DNA of 29,156 nucleotides from a virus (IMGVR_UViG_3300012920_000178:1-29156), one strand, 5' to 3'. Shown: positions 13,000 through 20,631, counted from the first letter of the stretch. Numbers and translations: made by a program. Notes: generated from the letters alone by a model not told the origin.

Positions 13000-15005
13000 T
13001 GCCTAACTTACAGCTTAAACAAACTAGATTTGTAAATGCTAGAAAAGAATGGAGAGAAGTTAATCGAATGCGATTAAACTTCGAGAGGTCTTTGATTAGG
13101 CGATTAATTATAATGTTTAATGAAATAGGAACAAATGCCTCTGAAAAATACACTACTAATGGTAAAACAGGATTAGATTTATATTTAACAAAAACTAGAA
13201 CTTTGGTAGAAAGCACACTAATGCCTTTTTACTTTAGTGTCTTAAAAGAATTTTCAGAGAGATTTGAAAAGTATTATGCAAAAAAATTAGAAGATGCCAG
13301 AATACAAGGTATGCTTGATAAATTTATATTTACTCAAGGTAGTTCAAGAATCACAGCAATAGACGACACTACTAGAAGAAGAATACAAGATATTATATCA
13401 AAATCAGCTAGAGAAGGTCTTGGAGAACAACAAATAGCTAGAAACATAGAAAATACTTTTAAACCACAGTTTAGTAGGGCAAGAGCATCGGTTATTGCTA
13501 GAACAGAAGTGCATAGTGCATCAACATTTGCTAATCACGAAATGGCTACAGATTTAGCTAATACAGGAATTGTTCTTAAGAAAAGGTGGGTAGCTAATAC
13601 AGATGACAGAGTTAGAAACATACATTCTGAGGCGAATGGTAAAGAAGTAGGAATGGAAGAAGATTTTATAGTAGGTGGTATGCCAATGAAATATACAGGC
13701 GACCCTAGAGGAGGTGCTAAGAATGTTATTAACTGTAGGTGTACCACATTATATTTAGAGGAAGAAACAACAGTTTATGATTCACCTACTGCTACATCAA
13801 CAACAAGAATGCCAAAGAAAAGATTTTATGGATATGGAGATACAATACCTGAAGAAAAAGCATATATGGAGGCATCTTTAAGTAATGCACCTTTAAGAAT
13901 AAGAAACATTGTAAATTTATTTCCTGCTACTACAAGAATATATCAAGATAGCACACAAACAGCTTATGCAACCATTACAGGAGGTGCTGTAAATTACACA
14001 AGAGGTAGATTACAAGGTAATGCTGTAATAAATATGTCTGATTACAATACTAAAGAATTAACAGGACAAAATGTTTTTAGACACGAATATGGTCATGTCA
14101 TGGATTATCAAATAGGTAGAATATTACCAAAAAACAGACAGAAACCAGATGTTGATTATAATAAAAGAAGATTAGATCAAGAAAGATTCTCTGGTAGAGA
14201 AGGTAGCACAGAGTTAATATATTCAGCTAATTATGTTGATGAAATTAATACAGATAAGGCATTATTAAGGGTAAAACACCCAGAAACAAAAATCACCAGT
14301 AAAAATTTTGCTATTTCTAATGAGTTTGCATCTAATGAGATGAATAAAGCAGGATTTGTATTAGATTTGGATAGTCCTTTAAGAAAAACAAAAAGAATTA
14401 CTAAAAAAGATATAGATTATGCTTTGCAAGATGGAAAGCTATTTACAAAACAAGAATTACTACAGATTATAGGAGGTAAAAAAATAAATACGATAGAAGA
14501 GATACTAGATGGTTTAAAAAATGCTAGTTTTGAAGGACATTCAGATACTTACAGAAAATTGATGTTTTTAAGGTATTATAATCAAAAAGGTACTTTTGGA
14601 GTAGGAGGAACTAAACATAGTAGAAATATTTTTATAGAAATAGATTATTTACAGCGATTGGCACTTAGAAAAGGTAAGTTTGGAGGAGCAGATTCATTAA
14701 GTGAATATATAAAAAGAAAAGAATTTTTAGATACTTTTGCTGATTATTTAGGTGCAATCACAAATGAAAAAGTAGGATATGGGCATGGATTATCATATTA
14801 TGTAAAATTTGGTAGAATAGGTAGAGGTTTAGGTTCTGGAAACAGCACAGAGGCTTTCGCAAATTATATGGCTATTGCAGGTGCTGATGATGAGATTAGA
14901 GATATTTACTTTAACTTATATAAAAAGTTTGCACCTAATACTACAAAAGGCTTTGATGAGGTAATAGATGAATTAGAGAGGTATGTTAATGAGCTTAATA
15001 GTTGA
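12999..15005 (+). CDS. MuF (SPP1 gp7-like) head protein fused to a zincin-like metallopeptidase domain
   Basis: A 668-residue protein. Residues ~100-255 are a MuF/SPP1-gp7 domain, with S-V-I-A-R-T-E-V-H-S-A, W-V-A-N-T-D-D-R-V-R-N-I-H and the closing N-C-R-C (243-247). MuF proteins are minor head proteins beside the portal, packaged or injected with DNA. The C-terminal part (about 270-668) holds a zinc-protease motif H362-E-Y-G-H366-V-M-D-Y and, far downstream, S-T-E618-A-F-A-N-Y, the pattern of gluzincins related to anthrax lethal factor. The motifs support a metallopeptidase; its target is unknown. It could process internal head proteins or act in the host after injection. The gene follows the portal with TAATG and overlaps the next gene. 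Confidence 0.85.
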   Translation: MPNLQLKQTRFVNARKEWREVNRMRLNFERSLIRRLIIMFNEIGTNASEKYTTNGKTGLDLYLTKTRTLVESTLMPFYFSVLKEFSERFEKYYAKKLEDARIQGMLDKFIFTQGSSRITAIDDTTRRRIQDIISKSAREGLGEQQIARNIENTFKPQFSRARASVIARTEVHSASTFANHEMATDLANTGIVLKKRWVANTDDRVRNIHSEANGKEVGMEEDFIVGGMPMKYTGDPRGGAKNVINCRCTTLYLEEETTVYDSPTATSTTRMPKKRFYGYGDTIPEEKAYMEASLSNAPLRIRNIVNLFPATTRIYQDSTQTAYATITGGAVNYTRGRLQGNAVINMSDYNTKELTGQNVFRHEYGHVMDYQIGRILPKNRQKPDVDYNKRRLDQERFSGREGSTELIYSANYVDEINTDKALLRVKHPETKITSKNFAISNEFASNEMNKAGFVLDLDSPLRKTKRITKKDIDYALQDGKLFTKQELLQIIGGKKINTIEEILDGLKNASFEGHSDTYRKLMFLRYYNQKGTFGVGGTKHSRNIFIEIDYLQRLALRKGKFGGADSLSEYIKRKEFLDTFADYLGAITNEKVGYGHGLSYYVKFGRIGRGLGSGNSTEAFANYMAIAGADDEIRDIYFNLYKKFAPNTTKGFDEVIDELERYVNELNS

Positions 15006-15300
15006 CGCAATCAAGGAAAGTATAAACAGTAGCTTTATGGACAATGAAGTAAAGAGCATTAATATAAAGTATATAGAAACATTTAAAAGTGTTGCTTACA
15101 GAGATTTAGAGGATTGGCACTTTAATAAAACTAATGGCTTTAAAGGTGTTCGACATTCTCAATTAAGATTAAGGTATTTAGAAATGGTAAATAGGGCGAT
15201 AGAAAATAATACAAGAGTGACTTCTGAAGATTGGACTCAATTTTACAAAATCCCTAGAACTTTTGACGATGAAGGAAATGAGATAGCAGTTTCCTTTTAA
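14989..15300 (+). CDS. Hypothetical small protein after MuF
   Basis: A 103-residue protein with W-H-F-N-K-T-N-G-F-K-G-V-R-H-S-Q-L-R-L-R in the middle and an acidic end (F-D-D-E-G-N-E). I do not recognise it. Two in-frame ATGs compete, 14983 and 14989. The second has GAGAGG at 8 bases and is preferred. It overlaps the MuF 3' end by 17 bases and may be a partner or regulator of that protein. Confidence 0.65.
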   Translation: MSLIVDAIKESINSSFMDNEVKSINIKYIETFKSVAYRDLEDWHFNKTNGFKGVRHSQLRLRYLEMVNRAIENNTRVTSEDWTQFYKIPRTFDDEGNEIAVSF

Positions 15301-15327
15301 TATTATATATGTTATACAGGAGTTATT

Positions 15328-15789
15328 ATGATAGACCCAATGAGTGCATTCGCTGCAGTGTCGGCTGCAAGTTCAGCAATATCAAGTGCAATACAGGCAG
15401 GTAAAGATTTAAGTTCATTATCTGGTCCAATTCAAAAATATGCTAAAGCAGAGGCTGAACTACAAGCAGGAGCAAAAGCTAAGAAAAACTCATTCTTCTC
15501 TAAGTTTGGTGGAGTAGAGGCTAATGCTATAGATGAATTCTTTAAAAAAGAAGAGGTAGCAGAGGCTAGAGCAAAGCTAAGAGAAATATTTATGATTTAT
15601 GGTAAAGCAGGACAATGGGAGAGGCTACAAGCAGAGATAGCAAGGCAAAGAAAGTTAGAAATGGAGAGAGTTGAAGAAGAATTAAGAATTAGAAGGTTAA
15701 AACAACAGATTACAATTTGCATTTGTATAGCAATAGTTGTAGGATTGTTTGGTTATTACTATATAAAATATTTGTTGAGTTTAGGTTAA
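15328..15789 (+). CDS. Small-residue-rich protein with coiled coil and C-terminal membrane anchor
   Basis: A 153-residue protein. The N-terminus is rich in Ala and Ser (F-A-A-V-S-A-A-S-S-A-I-S), followed by charged helices with long Glu/Arg/Lys heptads (about 72-125) likely to form a coiled coil. A single membrane span lies at about 130-148 (I-C-I-C-I-A-I-V-V-G-L-F-G). Proteins of this layout are frequent in marine phages next to head genes, but no function is known to me. CAGGAG precedes the ATG at 5 bases. A 27-base AT-rich gap separates it from the previous gene. The TAA overlaps the next ATG. Confidence 0.7.
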   Translation: MIDPMSAFAAVSAASSAISSAIQAGKDLSSLSGPIQKYAKAEAELQAGAKAKKNSFFSKFGGVEANAIDEFFKKEEVAEARAKLREIFMIYGKAGQWERLQAEIARQRKLEMERVEEELRIRRLKQQITICICIAIVVGLFGYYYIKYLLSLG

Positions 15790-15986
15790 TGTTAAAGAAA
15801 ATGAATATAAAGATTGAAACAATTATTACAGTGGTTGCAGTAGTAGTAGGAGTAGGAGTTGCTTATGGCTCTTTAACTACTAGAGTAACAGACTTAGAAA
15901 ATAAAGTAGTAGATATGAACCAAATGGCTATCGACATAGCAGTTATCAAAGAAAAGATAGAAAATATAGATAGTAAAATAGATTAA
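15789..15986 (+). CDS. Small one-span membrane protein with coiled-coil tail
   Basis: A 65-residue protein with an N-terminal membrane span (I-I-T-V-V-A-V-V-V-G-V-G-V-A, about residues 12-27) and a C-terminal heptad region (V-T-D-L-E-N-K-V ... I-E-N-I-D-S-K-I-D). ATG 15789 forms TAATG with the preceding stop. ATG 15801 is an alternative; the open frame upstream is probably not used. The size and layout fit a small holin-like, spanin-like or tail-accessory protein, with nothing decisive. It is the last gene before the terminator. Confidence 0.65.
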   Translation: MLKKMNIKIETIITVVAVVVGVGVAYGSLTTRVTDLENKVVDMNQMAIDIAVIKEKIENIDSKID

Positions 15987-16025
15987 AAAAAAGAGGGCGA
16001 TAAACCCTCTTTAATAATTTTTCTC
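15985..16025. terminator. Rho-independent terminator acting in both directions
   Basis: AAAGAGGG (15990-15997), a 7-base loop and CCCTCTTT (16005-16012) form an 8-bp stem. On the plus strand it is followed by TAATAATTTTT. On the minus strand the stem runs into eight Ts. It sits between the stop of the rightward gene (15986) and the stop of the leftward gene (16039), where a shared terminator is expected. Confidence 0.85.
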
Positions 16026-16028
16026 CAA

Positions 16029-16053
16029 GAGGAGGTGGCTATGCCACCTTCTT
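16029..16053 (-). other. Stem-loop over the stop codon of the minus-strand gene
   Basis: GGTGGC (16034-16039), TAT and GCCACC (16043-16048) pair. The stem extends outward with A-T, G-C and G-U pairs to about 11 bp. On the minus strand it covers the last codons and the TAG. No T-run follows directly, so it may protect the mRNA 3' end or assist the adjacent terminator. Confidence 0.5.
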
Positions 16054-16524
16054 AACTTTGAAAAGTGTTCTATTGTGGATACATTGAATATTGTAACCAC
16101 CTGCAATAATGGTATCTATTTCAATTCTTTTAGTACCTTGATCTGTTTCTACTTTGAAAGAGCCATGAAACCCATCAGCACAAAACTCAACCTTTGAATC
16201 TACAACTTTTGTAATGCCAATTTTTTTAAGTTTAACAGCAAGAGATTTATTTCTAGTCTTTATAACTCTCTTAGCTTGTTTTTCACCTTGCTCGAAAACA
16301 TCATCAAGTCCTCTATGCTCAATAAGTCTAAGTATTGTAATACCACCTGCTGCACTTATTCTAGCATTGAAGTATTCTGCTCCACAAAGACCCTTGCCAT
16401 TTACTTCTCTTACTGCCTTTGCTCTCTCAACAAAAAACTCACCATTTTTTTTAATGAATTCTTTGTCAGTGATATCAAAGAACTTTTTAAGACTTTCTTC
16501 TATTTTTCTAATTTCTTCTATCAT
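16039..16524 (-). CDS. Hypothetical protein, single leftward gene inside the structural block
   Basis: A 161-residue protein, helical in the first half (I-E-E-S-L-K-K-F-F, then A-E-Y-F-N-A-R-I-S-A-A-G-G) and probably beta-rich in the second (V-E-F-C-A-D-G-F-H-G-S-F-K-V, then I-A-G-G-Y-N-I-Q-C-I-H-N-R-T-L). I do not recognise a named family. The start at 16524 has AAGGAG 7 bases upstream on the minus strand. The frame continues upstream to 16632 but that part is hydrophobic and unlikely to be translated. Its own promoter-like region, terminator and reversed orientation inside morphogenesis genes make it moron-like, meaning it is expressed independently of the structural operon. Confidence 0.75.
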   Translation of the reverse strand: MIEEIRKIEESLKKFFDITDKEFIKKNGEFFVERAKAVREVNGKGLCGAEYFNARISAAGGITILRLIEHRGLDDVFEQGEKQAKRVIKTRNKSLAVKLKKIGITKVVDSKVEFCADGFHGSFKVETDQGTKRIEIDTIIAGGYNIQCIHNRTLFKVKKVA

Positions 16525-16553
16525 ATTTATCTCCTTGTAAGTTATATTTGTAA

Positions 16554-16586
16554 CTATTATTACGCATAAATACCAAAAAACAACAA
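16554..16586 (-). promoter_or_regulatory. Minus-strand promoter-like element, copy 2
   Basis: Read on the minus strand, TTGTTG (16586-16581), 19 bases and AATAATAG (16561-16554) are followed by TTACAAGGAG and the ATG at 16524. Words and spacing match the copy upstream of the DUF932 gene. A 12-base palindrome (16583-16594, ACAATATATTGT) overlaps its -35-like box and could be an operator. Confidence 0.5.
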
Positions 16587-16617
16587 TATATTGTATAAAT
16601 ATTGAAAAAAACTTGCA

Positions 16618-16623
16618 TATAAT
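16618..16623 (+). promoter_or_regulatory. Candidate -10 box for the capsid block
   Basis: A perfect TATAAT lies at 16618-16623, 35 bases before the ATG of the prohead protease gene and just after a terminator-isolated leftward gene, where a new rightward promoter is needed. No good -35 is found at 16-18 bases (TTGTAT at 16591 is 21 bases away), so this is tentative. Confidence 0.35.
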
Positions 16624-16657
16624 GTAAAACACTGTTAAATACAGTAATTAGGGTAAT

Positions 16658-17770
16658 ATGGTCGATAGTAAAACAGTAACTAGAGGAACTTTACCTATAC
16701 TAGATGATAGAGATAGGGAGTGGGATTCAGACTCTGCAATCGCTAGAGTAAGAGCCTTCACAAACAGTGAAGATTCACCTAGTACTGAATATAGAAAAGC
16801 ATTTCTTTTTTTTGAGTCAGAAAATGCTGATAATTTCGGAGCATATAAGTTACCAATAGCAGATGTAGTGGATAATCGGCTTGTAGCAATCCCTAGAGGC
16901 ATATTCGCTGCTGCAGGTGCAGTAAGTGGAGCAAGAGGTGGAGTAGACTTACCAGAAGGCGATAGGGAAGGTATTATTAACAAAATAAATGGGTATTATG
17001 AAAATATGAGTAAATTATTTAATGATGACATGGAATCTCCTCTAAAATATAAGCCAGAATATGATATGGAAGAGGAAGATAAATCGGAAACTAAAACACT
17101 ACAATTTAATTGTGAACTTAAAACTTACATGGATGACGAAGAGCGTAAAGGTGAATTCGAAGGCTATGGTTCTATATTTGGAAATAAAGATTTAGGTAAT
17201 GATGTAGTTATGGAAGGTGCTTTCAAAAGGTCTTTATATAGAAAAAAGCCAAAAAATGTAAAAATGCTTTTCCAACATGATACTAAAATGCCAATAGGAG
17301 TTTTTGAAGAAATAGAAGAAGACAGTAAAGGCTTAAAAGTTAGAGGACGATTAGCTTTAGGTACACAACTTGGCAAAGAGGCATACGAATTAATGAAAAT
17401 GGGAGCATTAGATGGTCTAAGTATTGGTTATAAAGCAGACCCAAAAATGCAAACATATGATAAAAGAGGTCGTAAAAGATACCTCAAAGAGGTTGACCTA
17501 ATGGAAATTAGCTTGGTCACTTTTCCTATGAACCCCAAAGCAACAGTTACAGGGGTGAAGGCTAGTGAACGAACTATCAGGGAATGGGAAAAAGTTCTGC
17601 GAGATGCAGGAGGACTTTCCAGAACCGAATCAAAGATTGCCTCCAAAGCAGTCTATAGTAGTCTGGTGAAACATTGGGATGATGGGAAACAAGACAATAG
17701 TGGTGAGTTAGTTACATCTCTTCAAAATGTAATAAATATATTGTCAACTAAAAAAGGAGAGAAGATATGA
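16658..17770 (+). CDS. HK97-family prohead protease with an N-terminal extra domain
   Basis: A 370-residue protein. Residues ~15-115 form a small domain with R-E-W-D (19-22), F-G-A-Y-K-L-P-I-A-D-V-V (60-71) and G-A-R-G-G-V-D-L-P (91-99), a module also attached to other phage head proteins. The protease domain follows (about 148-310), with a conserved F-E-G-Y-G-S-I-F-G (168-175), catalytic H207 in L-F-Q-H-D, catalytic S255 in L-D-G-L-S-I-G-Y, and the acid E283 in V-D-L-M-E-I-S-L-V-T-F-P-M. It cleaves the scaffold part of the capsid protein and itself during maturation. The ATG has only a weak GGG upstream. The end overlaps the capsid gene by four bases (ATGA). Confidence 0.92.
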   Translation: MVDSKTVTRGTLPILDDRDREWDSDSAIARVRAFTNSEDSPSTEYRKAFLFFESENADNFGAYKLPIADVVDNRLVAIPRGIFAAAGAVSGARGGVDLPEGDREGIINKINGYYENMSKLFNDDMESPLKYKPEYDMEEEDKSETKTLQFNCELKTYMDDEERKGEFEGYGSIFGNKDLGNDVVMEGAFKRSLYRKKPKNVKMLFQHDTKMPIGVFEEIEEDSKGLKVRGRLALGTQLGKEAYELMKMGALDGLSIGYKADPKMQTYDKRGRKRYLKEVDLMEISLVTFPMNPKATVTGVKASERTIREWEKVLRDAGGLSRTESKIASKAVYSSLVKHWDDGKQDNSGELVTSLQNVINILSTKKGEKI

Positions 17771-19002
17771 GTGAAAATATTACTCAAACTGAACTCAAGG
17801 AATGCATTGAAGGCATGGGGAAGGCATTTGAAGAATTCAAAAGCACTAACGATGCAAAGATTGCAGAACTTGAAAAAAAAGGCTCTGTAGACCCACTTGT
17901 TGAAGAAAAAATAAAGAACATTGAATCTACACTAGATAAATGGGAAGAAGTAAACCAAAAGGCTACTAAGATTCATCTTGAACAAAAACAGGTCGCAGAT
18001 AAAGTTTCTAATTTAGAAACAATGATGAAAAGACCAAATTCTGGTTTTAGTACACCAGAAATTGATGAGAAAGCATTAGCATACGATAAGTATCTAAGAA
18101 AAGGTAAGGATTCTTTAGACGATATGGAAAAGAAGGTTCTAACTGTTTCTAATGATACAGGTGGTGGTTATTTAGCACCTCCAGAGTATGTCAGAGAGAT
18201 AATCAAAAAGGTAACTGAAATGTCTCCTGTTAGAGCTGCTGCTAGAGTAAGAAGTACTACACAAAGAAGTATACAGATGCCTTCAAGAACTGGCACTTTT
18301 TCAGCACAGTGGGTTTCAGAAGTAGGTACTAGAAGTGAGTCAACAGGCTTAACTTATGGTATGGAAGAAATCGCTGCTCACGAATTATATGCTTTAGTAG
18401 ATATTTCAGAGCAAGATGTTGAAGATCCAGTTTTTGACATGGAGTCAGAATTATCAAGTGAATTTGCTACCCAGTTTGCAAAAGCTGAAGGCACTTCATT
18501 TGTTAATGGTACTGCTCAAGGTCAGCCAGAGGGTTTCTTAACTAATGCGTCAGTAGGTACTACTAACTCAGGTGCAGGTGCTGCTCTGACTATTAATGGT
18601 CTTATTGACCTATATTCAGCTGTAAAAACAGATTATGCTAGAAATGGTACTTTTATGTTCAACAGAGGTACTTTAGGCAAAATCAGACAGTTAAATACAG
18701 GTACAGGTGGCTCTTATGTATTTCAAGCAGGATTTAGCTTACAGACAGGTGTTCCTAATACTATATTAGGTCAGCCTTATGTAGAGGCTACTGATATGCC
18801 TGATGTAGGAGCAGGAAATAAGCCTATTGCTTTTGGAGATTTCTCAAGAGCATATGTCATTGTGGATAGAATCAACTTATCAATCTTAAGAGACCCATTT
18901 ACTCAGGCGTCTACAGGTACTATTAGATATCTTGCTAGAAAAAGAGTCGGTGGACAGGTTGTATTAGCTGAGGCTATCAGAACTCAAACAGTATCAGCGT
19001 AG
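17767..19002 (+). CDS. Major capsid protein, HK97 fold
   Basis: A 411-residue protein. Residues 1-~105 are charged and helical (coiled coil with L-E-K-K, E-E-K-I-K-N-I-E), matching the scaffolding delta domain removed by the protease. The shell domain begins near V-S-N-D-T-G-G-G-Y-L-A-P-P-E (about 121-134). It continues with S-P-V-R-A-A-A-R-V-R, V-S-E-V-G-T-R-S-E-S, F-V-N-G-T-A-Q-G-Q-P-E-G-F-L and a C-terminal A-R-K-R-V-G-G-Q-V. These are hallmarks of HK97-type phage capsid proteins. GGAGAG lies just upstream of the ATG, supporting high expression. Placement directly after the protease is canonical. Confidence 0.95.
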   Translation: MSENITQTELKECIEGMGKAFEEFKSTNDAKIAELEKKGSVDPLVEEKIKNIESTLDKWEEVNQKATKIHLEQKQVADKVSNLETMMKRPNSGFSTPEIDEKALAYDKYLRKGKDSLDDMEKKVLTVSNDTGGGYLAPPEYVREIIKKVTEMSPVRAAARVRSTTQRSIQMPSRTGTFSAQWVSEVGTRSESTGLTYGMEEIAAHELYALVDISEQDVEDPVFDMESELSSEFATQFAKAEGTSFVNGTAQGQPEGFLTNASVGTTNSGAGAALTINGLIDLYSAVKTDYARNGTFMFNRGTLGKIRQLNTGTGGSYVFQAGFSLQTGVPNTILGQPYVEATDMPDVGAGNKPIAFGDFSRAYVIVDRINLSILRDPFTQASTGTIRYLARKRVGGQVVLAEAIRTQTVSA

Positions 19003-19014
19003 AGGAGATAGAAT

Positions 19015-19476
19015 ATGTCAAAAAAAGATTTAGCGAATAATCTAACTGTTACACAGTTATTAGACCCTGCAACTTTAACTGCTACTGCAAACTCAAATGG
19101 ATTAGACACTCAATTTGACAATGGTGCTATGATAATAGTAAATGTTGGTGAGAGTGGTGATACATTAAGTTCAACAGTTAAATGGGACTACATTTTGCAA
19201 GACTCATCAGATAATGCAACTTTTTCAGCAGTTACAGACACTAAAAGAGTAACTTATGGAACAGTTGATAGTTCTGGTATTTTTGCTACTGTAGATGCAG
19301 CAGCCGAAGACGATGCAGCTTATAAAATTGGATATATTGGTCCAGAGAGATATGTAAGAGTCGCAGTTACAAAAACTGGAACTCATACTAATGGTACTCC
19401 ACATGGAGTAGTTGGACTAACAAGCCCAATTCATAAGCCAGATTCTGGTGGCAACGATGGTTCTCCAACTGGATAA
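19015..19476 (+). CDS. Putative head decoration / small structural protein
   Basis: A 153-residue, Thr/Ser/Gly-rich, probably all-beta protein with S-S-T-V-K-W-D-Y-I-L-Q-D-S-S-D (residues 53-67), G-P-E-R-Y-V-R-V-A-V-T (109-119) and T-N-G-T-P-H-G-V-V (125-133). The motif Y-V-R-V-x-x-T-x-T-G-T-x-T-x-G-T is found in small virion proteins encoded just after the capsid gene in many phages. Decoration of the capsid surface is inferred from location and composition. GAGGAG precedes the ATG. An RNA hairpin follows the stop. Confidence 0.68.
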   Translation: MSKKDLANNLTVTQLLDPATLTATANSNGLDTQFDNGAMIIVNVGESGDTLSSTVKWDYILQDSSDNATFSAVTDTKRVTYGTVDSSGIFATVDAAAEDDAAYKIGYIGPERYVRVAVTKTGTHTNGTPHGVVGLTSPIHKPDSGGNDGSPTG

Positions 19477-19491
19477 CAATTGTTTAACTTT

Positions 19492-19520
19492 TTTGGGGGG
19501 ATTAATTCTCCCCAAAGGAG
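19492..19520 (+). promoter_or_regulatory. Stem-loop touching the ribosome-binding site of the next gene
   Basis: TTTGGGGGG (19492-19500) and CTCCCCAAA (19508-19516) can form about 9-10 pairs including one G-U, with a short ATTAATT loop. The 3' arm overlaps the AAAGGAG Shine-Dalgarno (19514-19520) of the gene at 19526. No T-run follows, so it is not an intrinsic terminator. It may lower translation downstream or stabilise the capsid mRNA 3' end. Confidence 0.5.
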
Positions 19521-19525
19521 TTTAA

Positions 19526-19750
19526 ATGATTGATGTTCATAAAGAGATACTAGCATTAAGAAAAAGAGTAAAAGAAGTAGAGGAAGAATTAGAGTTTATC
19601 AGAGATGAACAAATAGAAGTGGCAAAAGATACAGTTCATCAAATGATAGATAAAGAAGAGATAAGATTAGGTGCAGACAATGATGGTTCAGTAAGAATCA
19701 TTAGTGATTTAGAACAAGAGAGGTACAATTATGAAGATAAAGATGATTAA
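19526..19750 (+). CDS. Small coiled-coil hypothetical protein
   Basis: A 74-residue, acidic protein with heptad-like I-L-A-L-R-K-R-V-K-E-V-E-E-E-L-E-F-I near its start, giving a coiled coil of about 35 residues. The second half is charged (D-N-D-G-S-V-R-I-I-S-D-L). AAAGGAG lies 5 bases before the ATG. It overlaps the next gene by 20 bases. I know no function; it lies between capsid and connector genes. Confidence 0.65.
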   Translation: MIDVHKEILALRKRVKEVEEELEFIRDEQIEVAKDTVHQMIDKEEIRLGADNDGSVRIISDLEQERYNYEDKDD

Positions 19751-19964
19751 AGATTCTGCAGGCATGGCAAACAGTATTGGAAGTGTAAGTATGACCTATG
19801 AGGCAGGGGTTACTTACGATATGACTGAAGATTGGCAAAAAGGTATAGCACAAGTTTTTATTAATGAAGGTTGGGCAGAAGAAATAGGTAAAATAGAAAA
19901 AAAGGTAGTAAAGCCAAAAGAAACTAAAGAAGAAAAGCCAAAGAAAAAAACAAAGAAGGGCTAA
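19731..19964 (+). CDS. Small hypothetical protein with Lys-rich tail
   Basis: A 77-residue protein. The first ~55 residues form a compact polar region with Y-E-A-G-V-T-Y-D-M-T-E-D-W (24-36) and F-I-N-E-G-W-A-E (43-50). The last ~20 are almost only Lys, Glu, Pro and Thr. Small proteins with an insert like A-G-x-x-Y-x-x-x-x-x-x-A-x-x-x-I-x-x-G-W-A-E are common between capsid and connector genes in phages. GAGAGG precedes the ATG. The role is unknown. Confidence 0.65.
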   Translation: MKIKMIKDSAGMANSIGSVSMTYEAGVTYDMTEDWQKGIAQVFINEGWAEEIGKIEKKVVKPKETKEEKPKKKTKKG

Positions 19965-19968
19965 TTAA

Positions 19969-20631
19969 ATGAGTGGAGTTACTGTAGTTACACCTGCATC
20001 AGCAGAGCCTATAGAGGATAATGAAGTCAAAAGAGCCTTGAGAATACCTACAAGCGACTCTACACACGATAATCTAATAAGTACAGCAAGAGCAACAGCT
20101 ACTCAAATAGTAGAGGATTATCTAGGAAGGTCTTTAATAAATAGAACACTTAAACTTTCTTTAGATGCTTTGCCTTACGAAGATGATAATTTACCTAATG
20201 TAGAGGGTTTAGTTACTGCTCCTTATATGACTAAAATAGCTAGAAATATATATTTGCCACAGCCTCCATTAGTTTCTGTTACACACATAAAAACTTTTAA
20301 TGATAGCGATACTGCTACTACTTTATCCACTTCTGTGTATTATGTAGACACTGCTAGCGATATAGGAAGAGTAGTATTGAGAACAGGACAAGTTTGGGGA
20401 GAAATGCTAAGAGTGGCTAACTCTATGGAGATAACTTATGTGGCAGGATATGGTAGTGCATCAGGAAATGTACCTATAGCCATTAGACAGGCGATAATTA
20501 GCTTGGCAGTGCATTATTTTGAAAATCCTGAGCCTATCATTAAAGGCGAAACTGCAAATCCTGTGTCTGGTGTATTACAATCTTTACTAAGACCATTTGC
20601 AGTAAGGAGATTTGGTATAGGGTTTAGCTGA
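19969..20631 (+). CDS. Head-tail connector (gp6 / phiE125 gp8-like)
   Basis: A 220-residue protein. The N-terminal helical part (E-V-K-R-A-L-R-I, D-N-L-I-S-T-A-R-A-T-A-T-Q-I-V-E-D-Y-L-G-R) is typical of the phage gp6-like connector family. It is followed by P-Q-P-P-L-V-S-V-T-H-I-K (95-106), a beta region ending M-E-I-T-Y-V-A-G-Y-G and P-I-A-I-R-Q-A-I-I-S-L-A-V-H-Y-F. The protein attaches under the portal and forms the adaptor ring. Its stop is joined to the next ATG (TGATG). Family and position agree. Confidence 0.85.
   Translation: MSGVTVVTPASAEPIEDNEVKRALRIPTSDSTHDNLISTARATATQIVEDYLGRSLINRTLKLSLDALPYEDDNLPNVEGLVTAPYMTKIARNIYLPQPPLVSVTHIKTFNDSDTATTLSTSVYYVDTASDIGRVVLRTGQVWGEMLRVANSMEITYVAGYGSASGNVPIAIRQAIISLAVHYFENPEPIIKGETANPVSGVLQSLLRPFAVRRFGIGFS

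Noticed and set aside
16525-16632. A longer N-terminus (36 residues, hydrophobic) for the leftward gene, resembling a signal peptide.
   Set aside because: The strong AAGGAG lies just before the internal ATG at 16524, and the extension covers the promoter-like element; the hydrophobicity reflects AT-rich non-coding DNA.
19492-19516. The G-rich hairpin as an intrinsic terminator.
   Set aside because: The T-run precedes the stem on the plus strand and nothing T-rich follows on either strand; a regulatory stem-loop is more likely.
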